Source: DMER64 sp964554535 (lineage in GTDB: Bacteria > Bacteroidota > Bacteroidia > Bacteroidales > UBA932). From it: 64,000 bases of DNA. Shown piece by piece: positions 16,031-23,138 of this stretch (positions within the stretch are counted from its first letter, which is position 1; every line of letters starts with the position of its first letter). The position numbers were made by a program, and so were the translations under genes. A model generated the notes under the pieces. It was given only the letters and a program-made list of their open reading frames with translations. It had not been told where the DNA came from and made no database searches. The stretch is from positions 22,910-86,909 of the forward strand of contig CAZKPB010000008.1 of the NCBI GenBank assembly GCA_964554535.1. Reading direction: 5' to 3'.

Positions 16031-16584
16031 AAATAGCTTCTTTTCCGTACCGGTCGCAGGACTTCTATCTTAAGCCCGATACCGCACTGGCCAAACCGCA
16101 GGATGATTTTTTCATTCCTCCGTTTTGCCGCGCGATGGCGTATGCCATATGCTATGTGATTAAAATCAATCGATTGGGAAGATGGATTGAACCGCGTTTT
16201 GCCGCGCGGTATTGTGATCAATGGAATTTGGGGGTGTGTCTGTACGGAATTCCGGCCGAAGCGGATTACAAGGCTTTTGGTGCGGATGTGGACAAATACC
16301 CGCAGCGCTACCGTCTGCTGGATTATTCGTTGCCCATGCCGCGCGTGTTTTACCGGGACCCTGTTGCGGCGCAACAGGCTCTGGAATTTTTTAACCTGCC
16401 CGGCAGCATCATGCCTTTGGCGTTTCCTTCACCGGAAGAAGTGGCGGATAAACTGGCGGCCCTGTCCCGGGTGATTTACGTGAAGATGGGTGACTTGATG
16501 CTGCTGGAACTTCATGCGCCGGTACCTATAGAAAAAGGGGACACCCTAAGGCTGCCCCCCCTGTTTTCCGTCACCATGCGGTAG
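16027..16584 (+). CDS. Degenerate fumarylacetoacetate-hydrolase-fold protein
   Basis: A 185-residue protein starting at GTG within the yqeY stop. It follows the FAH-family layout: FYLKPDTALAKPQ near residue 13, then the strand FFIPPFCRAMAYAICYVIKI and RLGRWIEPRFAARYCDQWNLGV. In active family members the strand reads like YETELVVRI, giving two Glu metal ligands; here those positions read Ala and Cys (AYAICYVIK). The later part (residues 70-185) is shorter than usual and I see no replacement ligands. It is therefore probably not a metal-dependent hydrolase. Function unknown; the family assignment rests on motif order, not on a search. Confidence 0.7.
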   Translation: MKIASFPYRSQDFYLKPDTALAKPQDDFFIPPFCRAMAYAICYVIKINRLGRWIEPRFAARYCDQWNLGVCLYGIPAEADYKAFGADVDKYPQRYRLLDYSLPMPRVFYRDPVAAQQALEFFNLPGSIMPLAFPSPEEVADKLAALSRVIYVKMGDLMLLELHAPVPIEKGDTLRLPPLFSVTMR

Positions 16585-16590
16585 TGCGTC

Positions 16591-17364
16591 TTACAGCAAC
16601 GTACGCATGTTCAACTTGATGTCCGTCAATACTTTTTTGGTATCCAGCGTAAAATCGCCGCGCATTATCCAGTCGTAGTAAGAAGGTTCCGCCTTCAGCA
16701 CCTCCGTGACCAGACGGCCCTTGTGTTTTCCAAAATTAATTACGGGCTGGTCTTTGTCATTGAGTACTATGCGGCCGGCGTAGTCTACGTTACGGGTCTT
16801 GGTGGAAAAATCGGACAGAAAGTCCACGTCGTTTTTTAAATCATCCGGGTAGCGGTCCAGTTGGGCTTCCAAAATGTCGCAGGTGGCTTCCGTGTCGGCC
16901 AGGGCGCTATGCGCGTTCTCCAGGTCTTTCTGGCAGTAAAATTTGTAGGCGGCCTTGAGGGTACGCTGTTCCATTTTGTGGAAGATGTTTTGCACGTCCA
17001 CCATACGGTGTTTACGAAAGTCAAAATCCACTCCGGCACGCAGGAATTCCTCGGCCAGCATGGGCACGTCAAAATGGGTGGAGTTGTAACCGGCAATGTC
17101 ACAACCTTCCATCCAGCGGGCCATATCTTTGGCTATCTGTTTGAAAGTGGGCTCGTTGGCAACGTCTTCGTTGGATATGCCGTGGATGGCCTGTGATTCC
17201 GGAGAGATGGGAATGGTGGGGTTTACCCGGCGGGTCTTGGATTCGCGGCTTCCGTCGGGAAATACTTTCAGAATGCAAATTTCAACAATGCGGTCTGTGG
17301 CCACGTTCAAACCGGTGGTTTCCAGGTCAAAGAACAGTAGCGGATTTTTAAGGTTGAGTTTCAT
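16591..17364 (-). CDS. DnaQ-like 3'-5' exonuclease
   Basis: A 257-residue DEDDh exonuclease resembling the proofreading epsilon subunit. Exo I is LFFDLETTGLN (Asp and Glu ligands, about residues 12-22), Exo II is YNSTHFDVPMLAEEFL, and Exo III is NAHSALADTEATCDILEAQL with the catalytic His and Asp. A C-terminal extension (residues about 185-257) has VINFGKHKGRLVTEVLKAEPSYYDWIMRGDF, a small domain common in Bacteroidota versions. It starts 18 nt after dnaN, so the sliding clamp and the nuclease are probably co-transcribed. I chose the ATG over a TTG four codons upstream. Confidence 0.93.
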   Translation of the reverse strand: MKLNLKNPLLFFDLETTGLNVATDRIVEICILKVFPDGSRESKTRRVNPTIPISPESQAIHGISNEDVANEPTFKQIAKDMARWMEGCDIAGYNSTHFDVPMLAEEFLRAGVDFDFRKHRMVDVQNIFHKMEQRTLKAAYKFYCQKDLENAHSALADTEATCDILEAQLDRYPDDLKNDVDFLSDFSTKTRNVDYAGRIVLNDKDQPVINFGKHKGRLVTEVLKAEPSYYDWIMRGDFTLDTKKVLTDIKLNMRTLL

Positions 17365-17382
17365 ATAAAGGGGCAATAGATG

Positions 17383-18510
17383 TTATGCCGTGATAACCAT
17401 GGGCATAATTAAGGCGCAAGTTTCTTCGTTTTCATCGTCCGGTGCCACCGGGGTCACCAGGCCCACCCGTGAAGGATCACTGAGGGCTATACATACTTCC
17501 GTGCTGGACAGGTTGGCGAGAATCTCTACCAGGAAGGTGGATTTGAATCCCATTTCAATGGGATCACCGTCGTACTGGCACGTCAGGCGTTCCTGGGCGG
17601 CAATGCGGAATTCTATATCCTGTGCTGAAACAAAGATTTCGTTGTTGGCAAAATGGAGTTTCAGCAGGTTGGTGGCCTGATTGGCGCAGACGCTTACGCG
17701 GCGGACGGCGTTCATTAGTTCCGCGCGGTCTACCAGTACCTTATAAGGATTGTTTACAGGGATAACGCTGCGGTAGGCCGGATAGTTTCCTTCTACAAGG
17801 AGGGAAATCATCCGGAAAGACCCAAAGTTGAAGAACGCATTTTTGTTGTCAAAAGCCACTTCCACGTTGTCGGTCAATTTGACCAGCAGGTTTTTCAAAA
17901 TATTTGCGGGTTTCTTGGGCAGGATGAAGGATGTATCTTCCGCTGCCTGTATGTCTTTGCGGGTGTAGCACACCAGTTTGTGCGAGTCGGAGGCCACCAT
18001 GTTGGTAAGGCCGCCCTTGAAGTCAAAGAAAATACCGTTCATCACCGGCCTTAGTTCTTCTTCTCCGGCAGCGTACAGGGTATTGTTGATACCCGACAGA
18101 AGAATGCCTGCCGGGAACGAAATCTGCTGGCCGCCTTCCTGAATTTCCGGGGCATTGGGGTAGTCTTCCGCCGGATACGCAGGTACTTGAAACTTGCCGG
18201 TGGCCCAGGTAAATTCAATGATATTTTGTTCTTTGTTGAATACAAAAGTAAGCGGTTGTTCCGGAAATTCTTTGAGAGAATCGGTAAGTATGCGTGCCGG
18301 TATGGCTACCGAACCTTCTTCCGTCACGTTGTCAATGGGCATGGTGGTACGCAGTGTGGTCTCCAGGTCCGATGCGGTAATAGTCAGTGAATCTTCCTTC
18401 AATTCAAACAGGAAGTTATCCAAAATGGTCAATGTGTTTTTGGAAGCTATAACTCTGCTGACTGATTGCAGTCTTCCCAACAGTTCCGAGCTTGATACAA
18501 CAAATTTCAT
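17383..18510 (-). CDS. dnaN: DNA polymerase III sliding clamp (beta subunit)
   Basis: Ring-shaped processivity factor that tethers the replicative polymerase to DNA. The 375-residue protein has the three-domain clamp layout: MKFVVSSSELLGRLQSVSRVI at the start, NFLFELKEDSLTITASDLETTL, a second domain with MNGIFFDFKGGLTNMVASDSHKL, and the C-terminal VAPDDENEETCALIMPMVITA, where the hydrophobic pocket ends in Pro-Met-x-x. Length is normal. It is not next to dnaA here. A -7 box lies 26 nt upstream and a DnaQ-like exonuclease follows on the same strand. Confidence 0.97.
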   Translation of the reverse strand: MKFVVSSSELLGRLQSVSRVIASKNTLTILDNFLFELKEDSLTITASDLETTLRTTMPIDNVTEEGSVAIPARILTDSLKEFPEQPLTFVFNKEQNIIEFTWATGKFQVPAYPAEDYPNAPEIQEGGQQISFPAGILLSGINNTLYAAGEEELRPVMNGIFFDFKGGLTNMVASDSHKLVCYTRKDIQAAEDTSFILPKKPANILKNLLVKLTDNVEVAFDNKNAFFNFGSFRMISLLVEGNYPAYRSVIPVNNPYKVLVDRAELMNAVRRVSVCANQATNLLKLHFANNEIFVSAQDIEFRIAAQERLTCQYDGDPIEMGFKSTFLVEILANLSSTEVCIALSDPSRVGLVTPVAPDDENEETCALIMPMVITA

Positions 18511-18536
18511 ATTATTAGTTCTTTTGATTTAACTTA

Positions 18537-18544
18537 CAAATATA
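18537..18544 (-). promoter_or_regulatory. -7 box of dnaN
   Basis: Minus-strand TATATTTG fits TAnnTTTG, 26 nt before the dnaN ATG. No clear -33 element. It lies just past the stop codon of lpxB-ogt, so dnaN probably has its own promoter. Confidence 0.5.
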
Positions 18545-18546
18545 GA

Positions 18547-20157
18547 TTAAAATAATGAGTTGGTCGATTCCGGGGCGTATGTTTTTTCCATGGCCAGAAT
18601 TTTTTGTTTGGTATCCAATCCGCCGGCATAACCCACCAGCGAACCGTCGTTGCCAATGACACGGTGGCAGGGGATAATCAGGGCAAAGGGGTTGGCGTTG
18701 TTGGCCTGTCCCACGGCACGTGCGGCTTTGGGGCTGCCGCATTTGACGGCAAGGTCTGAGTAGGAGCAGGTGGTGCCGTAGGGAATAGTGGCCAACTGCT
18801 GCCAGACCGTTTTTTGAAACTCAGTGCCTTCTATCTGCATCGGCAGGTCAAAGGCGCGTCGTTTGCCTTCCAGGTATTCGTGCAGTTGCGTAACGGCTTG
18901 CTGCAGCACAGTGGGGACCGGTTCCCCTTCCAGCGGGTGGTCGTTGAGATAACAGCCCGGGGCGGTATCCTCGGCAAAGAAGGAGCCCGTGAGGGTGCCG
19001 GAGAGGTTGGCGGTAAAGCAGAAAAAGCCAAAGGGGGTGGGTTCACAGATTTTATAGATGGGGGGGTGGGTGATTCCGGTAAGGGTTTCCACCATATCGC
19101 GGGCTACCCGCAGCGTGGCGCCCGGAGTCCCCAAAAGTTTCTGCAGTTGTTTGTAGTCGGCCAGCACACTGCGGCGGCGCTGGCGTCCGGGAAGCAGGGA
19201 GAGGAGCTCGTCCGTGAGATGCTCCGGGGTACAGTCTTTTTGCACCAGTTCGTGTACGGTATTCTTCCCTAGTATGATGTCGGGAAGGGCAATGTGATTG
19301 ATTCTTATGATTTTGCGGGCAATGGCCACCGACAGCGGGTTGCCTCCGTAGCAGACTACCTGCGGGCAGCCCAGCAAGGCGGCTTCCAGAGTGGCGGTGC
19401 CGCTGGTGACTATGGCGGCCACGGCTTGACGCAGTATCCGGTGGGTGTTGCCGTAGATGACCCGCGCGGGAAGGTCGCTGAGGTAACGGTCGTAGACTTC
19501 CGGGAGAATGGAATGCACGCCGGCCACAATCCACTGGTGGTCGGGAAACTCCTTGATGACGGCCGCGGCCCGGGGCAGGGTGAAGTTTATCTCGGCCATG
19601 CGGCTTCCGGGCAGGATAGCCAGGATGGGGGCGTCGCTGAGTTTGTATTCCCGGCGGAAATTGTCCGTTTCACTGTCGTCGGATTCCATTATGGGTTGCA
19701 AGGTGTCCAGAATGGGGTTGCCCAGATAGATGCTTGGGATGCCTTTGGCGTTGAAGTAGTCGGTTTCAAAAGGAAAAATTACGTAGAGGCGGGAGATGAC
19801 GCGCCTCATTTTGCGGACGCGTCCTTCGCGGGAAGCCCATACTTTTGGGGCAAGGTAGTAGAATGTCTTGATATGGTGGCGGTTGGCAAAACCGGCCATC
19901 TGCATATTGAAGGTGGGGTAATCAATGAGAATGAGCACGTCCGGAGCAAATGCAAGTAATTCCCGTTTGCAGGCCGCCAGCCGTTTGAGCAGGGATCCGG
20001 CTTTGGCCAGCACTTCTATAAAGCCCATTACGGCAGAAGAGGAATCGGGACCAAAATAGTGTATGACGGCCTGCGGGTCTGCCATTTGCAGTCCCTGATA
20101 CAATTCTTTGGCATAATTATCACCGGATGCCTCACCGGCAATGATGAAATAACGCAT
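18547..20157 (-). CDS. lpxB: LpxB lipid-A-disaccharide synthase fused to Ogt methyltransferase
   Basis: One continuous 536-residue frame holds two enzymes. Residues 1 to about 366 are LpxB, the GT19 enzyme joining UDP-diacylglucosamine to lipid X: MRYFIIAGEASGDNYAKEL at the start, DYPTFNMQMAGFA, LAILPGSRMAEI and VTSGTATLEAALLGCPQVV. Residues about 367-527 are a methylated-DNA-protein-cysteine methyltransferase: an N-terminal ribonuclease-like part, the helix TEFQKTVWQQLATIPYGTTCSYSDLA, Arg finger region KAARAVGQANNANP and the active-site IIPCHRVIG (C497). The joint lies near base 19059, with no stop or internal start visible there. The two activities (outer-membrane lipid and DNA repair) share no pathway. 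It starts 12 nt after surE. Confidence 0.93.
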   Translation of the reverse strand: MRYFIIAGEASGDNYAKELYQGLQMADPQAVIHYFGPDSSSAVMGFIEVLAKAGSLLKRLAACKRELLAFAPDVLILIDYPTFNMQMAGFANRHHIKTFYYLAPKVWASREGRVRKMRRVISRLYVIFPFETDYFNAKGIPSIYLGNPILDTLQPIMESDDSETDNFRREYKLSDAPILAILPGSRMAEINFTLPRAAAVIKEFPDHQWIVAGVHSILPEVYDRYLSDLPARVIYGNTHRILRQAVAAIVTSGTATLEAALLGCPQVVCYGGNPLSVAIARKIIRINHIALPDIILGKNTVHELVQKDCTPEHLTDELLSLLPGRQRRRSVLADYKQLQKLLGTPGATLRVARDMVETLTGITHPPIYKICEPTPFGFFCFTANLSGTLTGSFFAEDTAPGCYLNDHPLEGEPVPTVLQQAVTQLHEYLEGKRRAFDLPMQIEGTEFQKTVWQQLATIPYGTTCSYSDLAVKCGSPKAARAVGQANNANPFALIIPCHRVIGNDGSLVGYAGGLDTKQKILAMEKTYAPESTNSLF

Positions 20158-20169
20158 AGCAAAGGAGTT

Positions 20170-20928
20170 TTATATGTCCCAACAGGCTTCCAGGCGGGCT
20201 ATTTCCGCAAGGTTGGTGGAGTCCACCTGATGCGGCACAATGGTTATATATTTTTGTTCCAATAAGTTATGGTCGCAACTCGGGTCTTCTTTCTGGGAGT
20301 TGACAAATTCACCAACCACCCAGTAATAAGGCTTGGAATAGGGGTCAATGCGTTCCTGCATTTCCTTTATCCAGTATCCCATTCCCATACGGGCAAAACG
20401 GATGCCTTTGATTTCTTCAATAGTGGCTAAGGGAGCGTTGACATTCAGGTAGGTGTATTTTTTGGGCGGATTTTCAATAAATTGAGCCAGGATTTTGCGG
20501 CCGTAGTGGATGAGGGCGGTAAAATCGGCATCGGGATTATGGGAACACAAACTGAAGGCCATAGCCGGAATACCGTTGAGGGCCGCCTCGGCCGTGGCTC
20601 CCAGGGTGCCGGAATACAGTTGGGCCGTGGAGGAGTTGGAACCGTGGTTGATTCCGGAAAGCACCAGGTCCGGTTTGCGTTCCGCAAACAGTTGATTCAA
20701 GGCCATTTTGACGCAGTCTACCGGGGTTCCGGAACAATAATAACCGTTACACATTTTCTCGGCGGGAAAGAAGCGTAGCATTTTACAGACGCTAACAGAC
20801 ATTGAAGTAGCACTTTGCGGGTGTTGGGGGGCTACTATGGTTAAATCCCCAAAGGGACGGGCTAATTCTATAAGTGCTTGAAGTCCTTTAGCTGTATAGC
20901 CGTCGTCGTTGGTCAGAAGTATGTGCAT
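20170..20928 (-). CDS. surE: 5'/3'-nucleotidase SurE
   Basis: Metal-dependent nucleoside monophosphatase. The 252-residue protein starts MHILLTNDDGYTAKGLQALIE, where Asn-Asp-Asp supplies metal ligands, followed by VVAPQHPQSATSMSVSV-type sequence (TIVAPQHPQSATSMS), PVDCVKMALNQL and LVLSGINHGSNSSTAQLYSGTLGAT. All SurE blocks are present and length is normal. It precedes lpxB-ogt by 12 nt on the same strand, a pairing I recall from other Bacteroidota. A degenerate -7 box (TAATTTCG, 20942-20935) ends 6 nt before the ATG. Confidence 0.96.
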   Translation of the reverse strand: MHILLTNDDGYTAKGLQALIELARPFGDLTIVAPQHPQSATSMSVSVCKMLRFFPAEKMCNGYYCSGTPVDCVKMALNQLFAERKPDLVLSGINHGSNSSTAQLYSGTLGATAEAALNGIPAMAFSLCSHNPDADFTALIHYGRKILAQFIENPPKKYTYLNVNAPLATIEEIKGIRFARMGMGYWIKEMQERIDPYSKPYYWVVGEFVNSQKEDPSCDHNLLEQKYITIVPHQVDSTNLAEIARLEACWDI

Positions 20929-20951
20929 AATGTGCGAAATTAATGATTTTT

Positions 20952-20983
20952 TTTGAGCATTTCACAGCGAATCATTAACTTTG
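20952..20983 (+). promoter_or_regulatory. Promoter of gapA
   Basis: TTTG (20952-20955) and TAACTTTG (20976-20983) are separated by exactly 20 bp, a textbook Bacteroidota promoter. The start codon of gapA lies 23 nt downstream. Confidence 0.85.
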
Positions 20984-21006
20984 CGCGGATTTTAAAAAAC
21001 ATCAAT

Positions 21007-22011
21007 ATGAACAAGATTAAAGTGGGAATTAACGGCTTTGGCCGTATCGGTCGTTTGGTTTTTCGCGCCGCCCAAGAAAGGGAAAACATTGAGATAGTAG
21101 GTATCAACGACTTAATCAGCGTTGATTATATGGCTTACATGCTCCGTTATGACACGGTTCACGGTCAATTCCAAGGCACTATCGAAGTAAAAGACGGTCA
21201 ATTGGTTGTAAACGGTCACGCCATCCGCGTAACGGCCGAAAAGGACCCCGCCAATTTGAAATGGAATGAAGTAGGTGCAGAATACGTGGTTGAATCCACC
21301 GGTCTGTTCCTGACCAAGGAAAAAGCTCAGGGTCACATTGTTGCCGGTGCCAAACGCGTGGTAATGTCCGCTCCTTCAAAAGATGACACTCCTATGTTTG
21401 TGTTTGGTGTAAACCACACTACCTACAAAGGGGAACAATTTGTATCAAACGCTTCCTGCACCACCAACTGCTTGGCTCCTATTGCTAAAGTATTGAATGA
21501 CAACTTCGGTATTGTGGAAGGTCTTATGACTACCGTTCACTCTACTACCGCTACCCAAAAAACCGTTGACGGTCCTTCCGCAAAAGACTGGCGCGGTGGC
21601 CGTGCCGCTTCTGCCAACATCATCCCGTCATCTACGGGTGCCGCCAAGGCAGTTGGTAAAGTGATTCCTTCTTTGAACGGCCGTCTGACCGGTATGTCAT
21701 TCCGCGTTCCCACCGTTGACGTATCTGTTGTAGACCTTACCTGCCGTCTGGAAAAAGCCGCCACTTATGATGAAATCAAGGCCGCTATGAAAGCCGCTTC
21801 TGAAGGTGATATGAAAGGTGTTCTGGGTTACACGGAAGACGCTGTCGTTTCATCCGACTTCATCCACGATGCCCGCACTTCCATCTTTGACGCCGCCGCC
21901 GGTATTCCGTTGAATGGCAACTTTGTTAAGATTGTAGCCTGGTACGACAACGAATGGGGCTACTCCAACAAGGTGGTTGAACTGATTGAGTATATGAGTA
22001 CGGTTAAATAG
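21007..22011 (+). CDS. gapA: Glyceraldehyde-3-phosphate dehydrogenase
   Basis: NAD-dependent glycolytic enzyme in the cytoplasm. The 334-residue protein has the Rossmann motif KVGINGFGRIGRLVFRAAQ, the active site SNASCTTNCLAPIAKVLND with the nucleophilic Cys, and the C-terminal WYDNEWGYSNKVVELIEYM. The upstream part of the open frame (from 20953) overlaps the promoter and is not coding; the ATG at 21007 fits both homology and the promoter. Codons here favour C- and T-ending forms typical of a highly expressed gene. A strong terminator follows. Confidence 0.97.
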   Translation: MNKIKVGINGFGRIGRLVFRAAQERENIEIVGINDLISVDYMAYMLRYDTVHGQFQGTIEVKDGQLVVNGHAIRVTAEKDPANLKWNEVGAEYVVESTGLFLTKEKAQGHIVAGAKRVVMSAPSKDDTPMFVFGVNHTTYKGEQFVSNASCTTNCLAPIAKVLNDNFGIVEGLMTTVHSTTATQKTVDGPSAKDWRGGRAASANIIPSSTGAAKAVGKVIPSLNGRLTGMSFRVPTVDVSVVDLTCRLEKAATYDEIKAAMKAASEGDMKGVLGYTEDAVVSSDFIHDARTSIFDAAAGIPLNGNFVKIVAWYDNEWGYSNKVVELIEYMSTVK

Positions 22012-22026
22012 CAGATCCCGTTCTTT

Positions 22027-22062
22027 AATAGGGTGGCTTGTACAAGTCACCCTATTTTTTTT
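22027..22062 (+). terminator. Rho-independent terminator of gapA
   Basis: A stem AATAGGGTG-G-CTTG / CAAG-T-CACCCTATT with a two-base loop (one G-T pair) is followed by eight T. It begins 16 nt after the gapA stop. Confidence 0.92.
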
Positions 22063-22115
22063 GTGCGCGCGTCACGGAATGGGCTTGTAATACGGGATTG
22101 TGTATGGTAATTTCC

Positions 22116-22285
22116 GTGGGTTCACCCGCGCCGTGGGCAGCAGCCCACGCGTAACACCGGCGGCACCGAAGGTCGTGTGAATGGTCATTCGCTGCGGCTT
22201 GTCGCTCGAACCGCTCCTTTTAGCCGCGTCAGCGCTTCGCGCTGCCACGTCTAACGTCGGGTCTCACTCCATTACGGGCGTCAAC
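22116..22285. repeat. Dispersed intergenic repeat, copy A
   Basis: Starts GTGGGTTCACCCGCGCCG, also found at 63827. Includes GCTCGAACCGCTCCTTTTAG (22204-22223), identical at 63917-63936 and with one change at 63705-63724. Bases 22248-22277 are identical over 30 nt to 63961-63990. Between these blocks similarity continues with small indels. No coding potential seen. Confidence 0.85.
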
Positions 22286-22341
22286 GTCCGCTAACGCGGC
22301 CATTGCCACCCGTAACCGCCTTGCTCCATGACCATTCACAC
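22175..22341. repeat. Inverted repeat within and beyond copy A
   Basis: GTGTGAATGGTCAT (22175-22188) has a perfect 14-nt inverted partner at 22328-22341. Partial complementarity continues outward (GTAAC / GTTAC, GCCGG / CCGCC types). The two arms could pair in RNA or single-stranded DNA, bracketing about 139 nt. Confidence 0.6.
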
Positions 22342-22401
22342 TCCCGCCGCCTTCAGTTACGCGCGCGCTGCTGTCCACGGCGCGGGTGGGGCTCATCAAA
22401 G

Positions 22402-22466
22402 GGGTTGGGACGGAGCCGGGTGGGTTGGGACGGAACTGTCACCTGGCTCTGTCACCTGGCTCTGTC
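22402..22466. repeat. Two adjacent short tandem repeats
   Basis: GGGTTGGGACGGA occurs at 22402-22414 and 22422-22434 (period 20). It is followed by two copies of the 13-mer TGTCACCTGGCTC (22437-22449, 22450-22462) and the start of a third. Confidence 0.8.
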
Positions 22467-22549
22467 TTACTCGGACTATCTACGATAATCGCCAAAACGT
22501 CGACAAACAACGCCAAGAATGCTTTTCCTCGATCTTTGGTTTAATCTCT

Positions 22550-22620
22550 GCCGTCTCCGACGGGAAATAAGTGGCCGGCCCCCGGGGAGCCAAGGCCGGT
22601 TATTCCCCGCGAGAGACGGC
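22550..22620. other. 71-nt nested hairpin
   Basis: Outer stem GCCGTCTC (22550-22557) / GAGACGGC (22613-22620); middle stem GGGAAATAA (22562-22570) / TTATTCCCC (22600-22608) with one mismatch; inner stem CCGGCC (22575-22580) / GGCCGG (22594-22599). Three stems stack in order with small bulges. No U tract follows, so it does not look like a simple terminator. Could be a structured RNA or a DNA cruciform. Confidence 0.6.
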
Positions 22621-22704
22621 TGTGTCCAAGTGATGGCCAAATACCGAATGTTTCTTATGCAATATGACCTATCCAAACCACAAGGCGCATTATCACACTA
22701 TATT

Positions 22705-22890
22705 GCGCTTTGTCGGCTTCAAAACCAAGCCACAAAGCGCATTAGAGGCCTGTTTCGCGCTTTGTGTATTGCTTTTCTGCGTTTTATAAGTCAATATAAA
22801 CGGAAAAAGCGCGTTTTCCTTTATTTTTGCGCTTAGTCGGCTTTGAAATTAAGTCACAAAGACCGTTTTAGTCGGCTTTTGCGCTTAGTC
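22705..22890. repeat. Cluster of GCGCTT / GTCGGCTT motifs with hairpins
   Basis: A hairpin pairs GCGCTTTGT-GGCTT with AAGCC-ACAAAGCGC (22705-22740). Variants GCGCTTTGT, GCGCTTAGTCGGCTTTG and GTCGGCTTTTGCGCTTAGTC recur to 22890 at irregular spacing. A GGAAAA / TTTTCC hairpin with a T-rich tail lies at 22802-22829. Looks like a decayed local repeat; no coding signal. Confidence 0.55.
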
Positions 22891-22913
22891 AATTATTCAT
22901 CTGCTTTTTTCCC

Positions 22914-22975
22914 TGAGTTCACCAGCGCCGTCGTCAGCAGCCTCAGCGCAACACCGGCAGCCTACATTCGACCGT
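22914..22975. repeat. Dispersed repeat, degenerate partial copy
   Basis: TGAGTTCACCAGCGCCG followed by GTCAGCAGCCTCAGCGCAACACCGGCAGC-like sequence parallels the first third of copy A (GTTCACCCGCGCCG, GCAGCAGCC, AACACCGGCGGC) with several changes and then diverges. Confidence 0.55.
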
Positions 22976-23023
22976 TATTGCGTCCCGGTGCAATTTCAAT
23001 GTAAGTAGCTAATAAAAAGCGTT

Positions 23024-23042
23024 ATTGCGAGCGCGAAGCAAT
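23024..23042. repeat. Small hairpin ATTGC...GCAAT
   Basis: ATTGCGAGCGCGAAGCAAT pairs its five outer bases. Elements of the form ATTGCGAGC-GAAGCAAT recur as intergenic repeats in many bacterial genomes (general knowledge); only one is seen here. Confidence 0.4.
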
Positions 23043-23138
23043 CTTAGTGTGTCAGGCAACAAATTTCATTAGGGTAATGGCTAGTAATCCGGGGTTATCC
23101 ACTCCAGCGCCTTACATCGGCACCCGCAACACCCGACC

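Larger units (their letters stand above)
22063..23138. other. Gene-free repeat- and hairpin-rich region
   Basis: About 1.08 kb between the gapA terminator and the flippase stop. The open frames here are short, overlap one another, and resemble no family. The region holds a copy of a dispersed repeat shared with the right end of the window, short tandem repeats, a 71-nt nested hairpin, a set of GCGCTT/GTCGGCTT motifs forming hairpins, a degenerate second repeat copy and an ATTGC...GCAAT element. These are listed separately. Confidence 0.7.

Noticed and set aside
18547..20157. lpxB-ogt fusion as an artefact of a frameshift
   Set aside because: Both domains are in one frame with no homopolymer or abrupt sequence change at the joint; nothing in the sequence itself suggests an error, though read data would be decisive.
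20953..21006. N-terminal extension of GapA
   Set aside because: It covers the -33 and -7 promoter boxes and adds no conserved sequence; the ATG at 21007 precedes the Rossmann motif directly.
22550..22620. Nested hairpin as an integron attC site or retron RNA
   Set aside because: No integrase or reverse transcriptase gene is in the window, and the R/L box sequences of attC are not evident; kept only as an unexplained structure.
22519..22836. Open frame of 105 codons in the repeat region
   Set aside because: It crosses the 71-nt hairpin and the GCGCTT repeat cluster, has biased basic/aromatic composition, no -7 box and no recognisable family; treated as chance.
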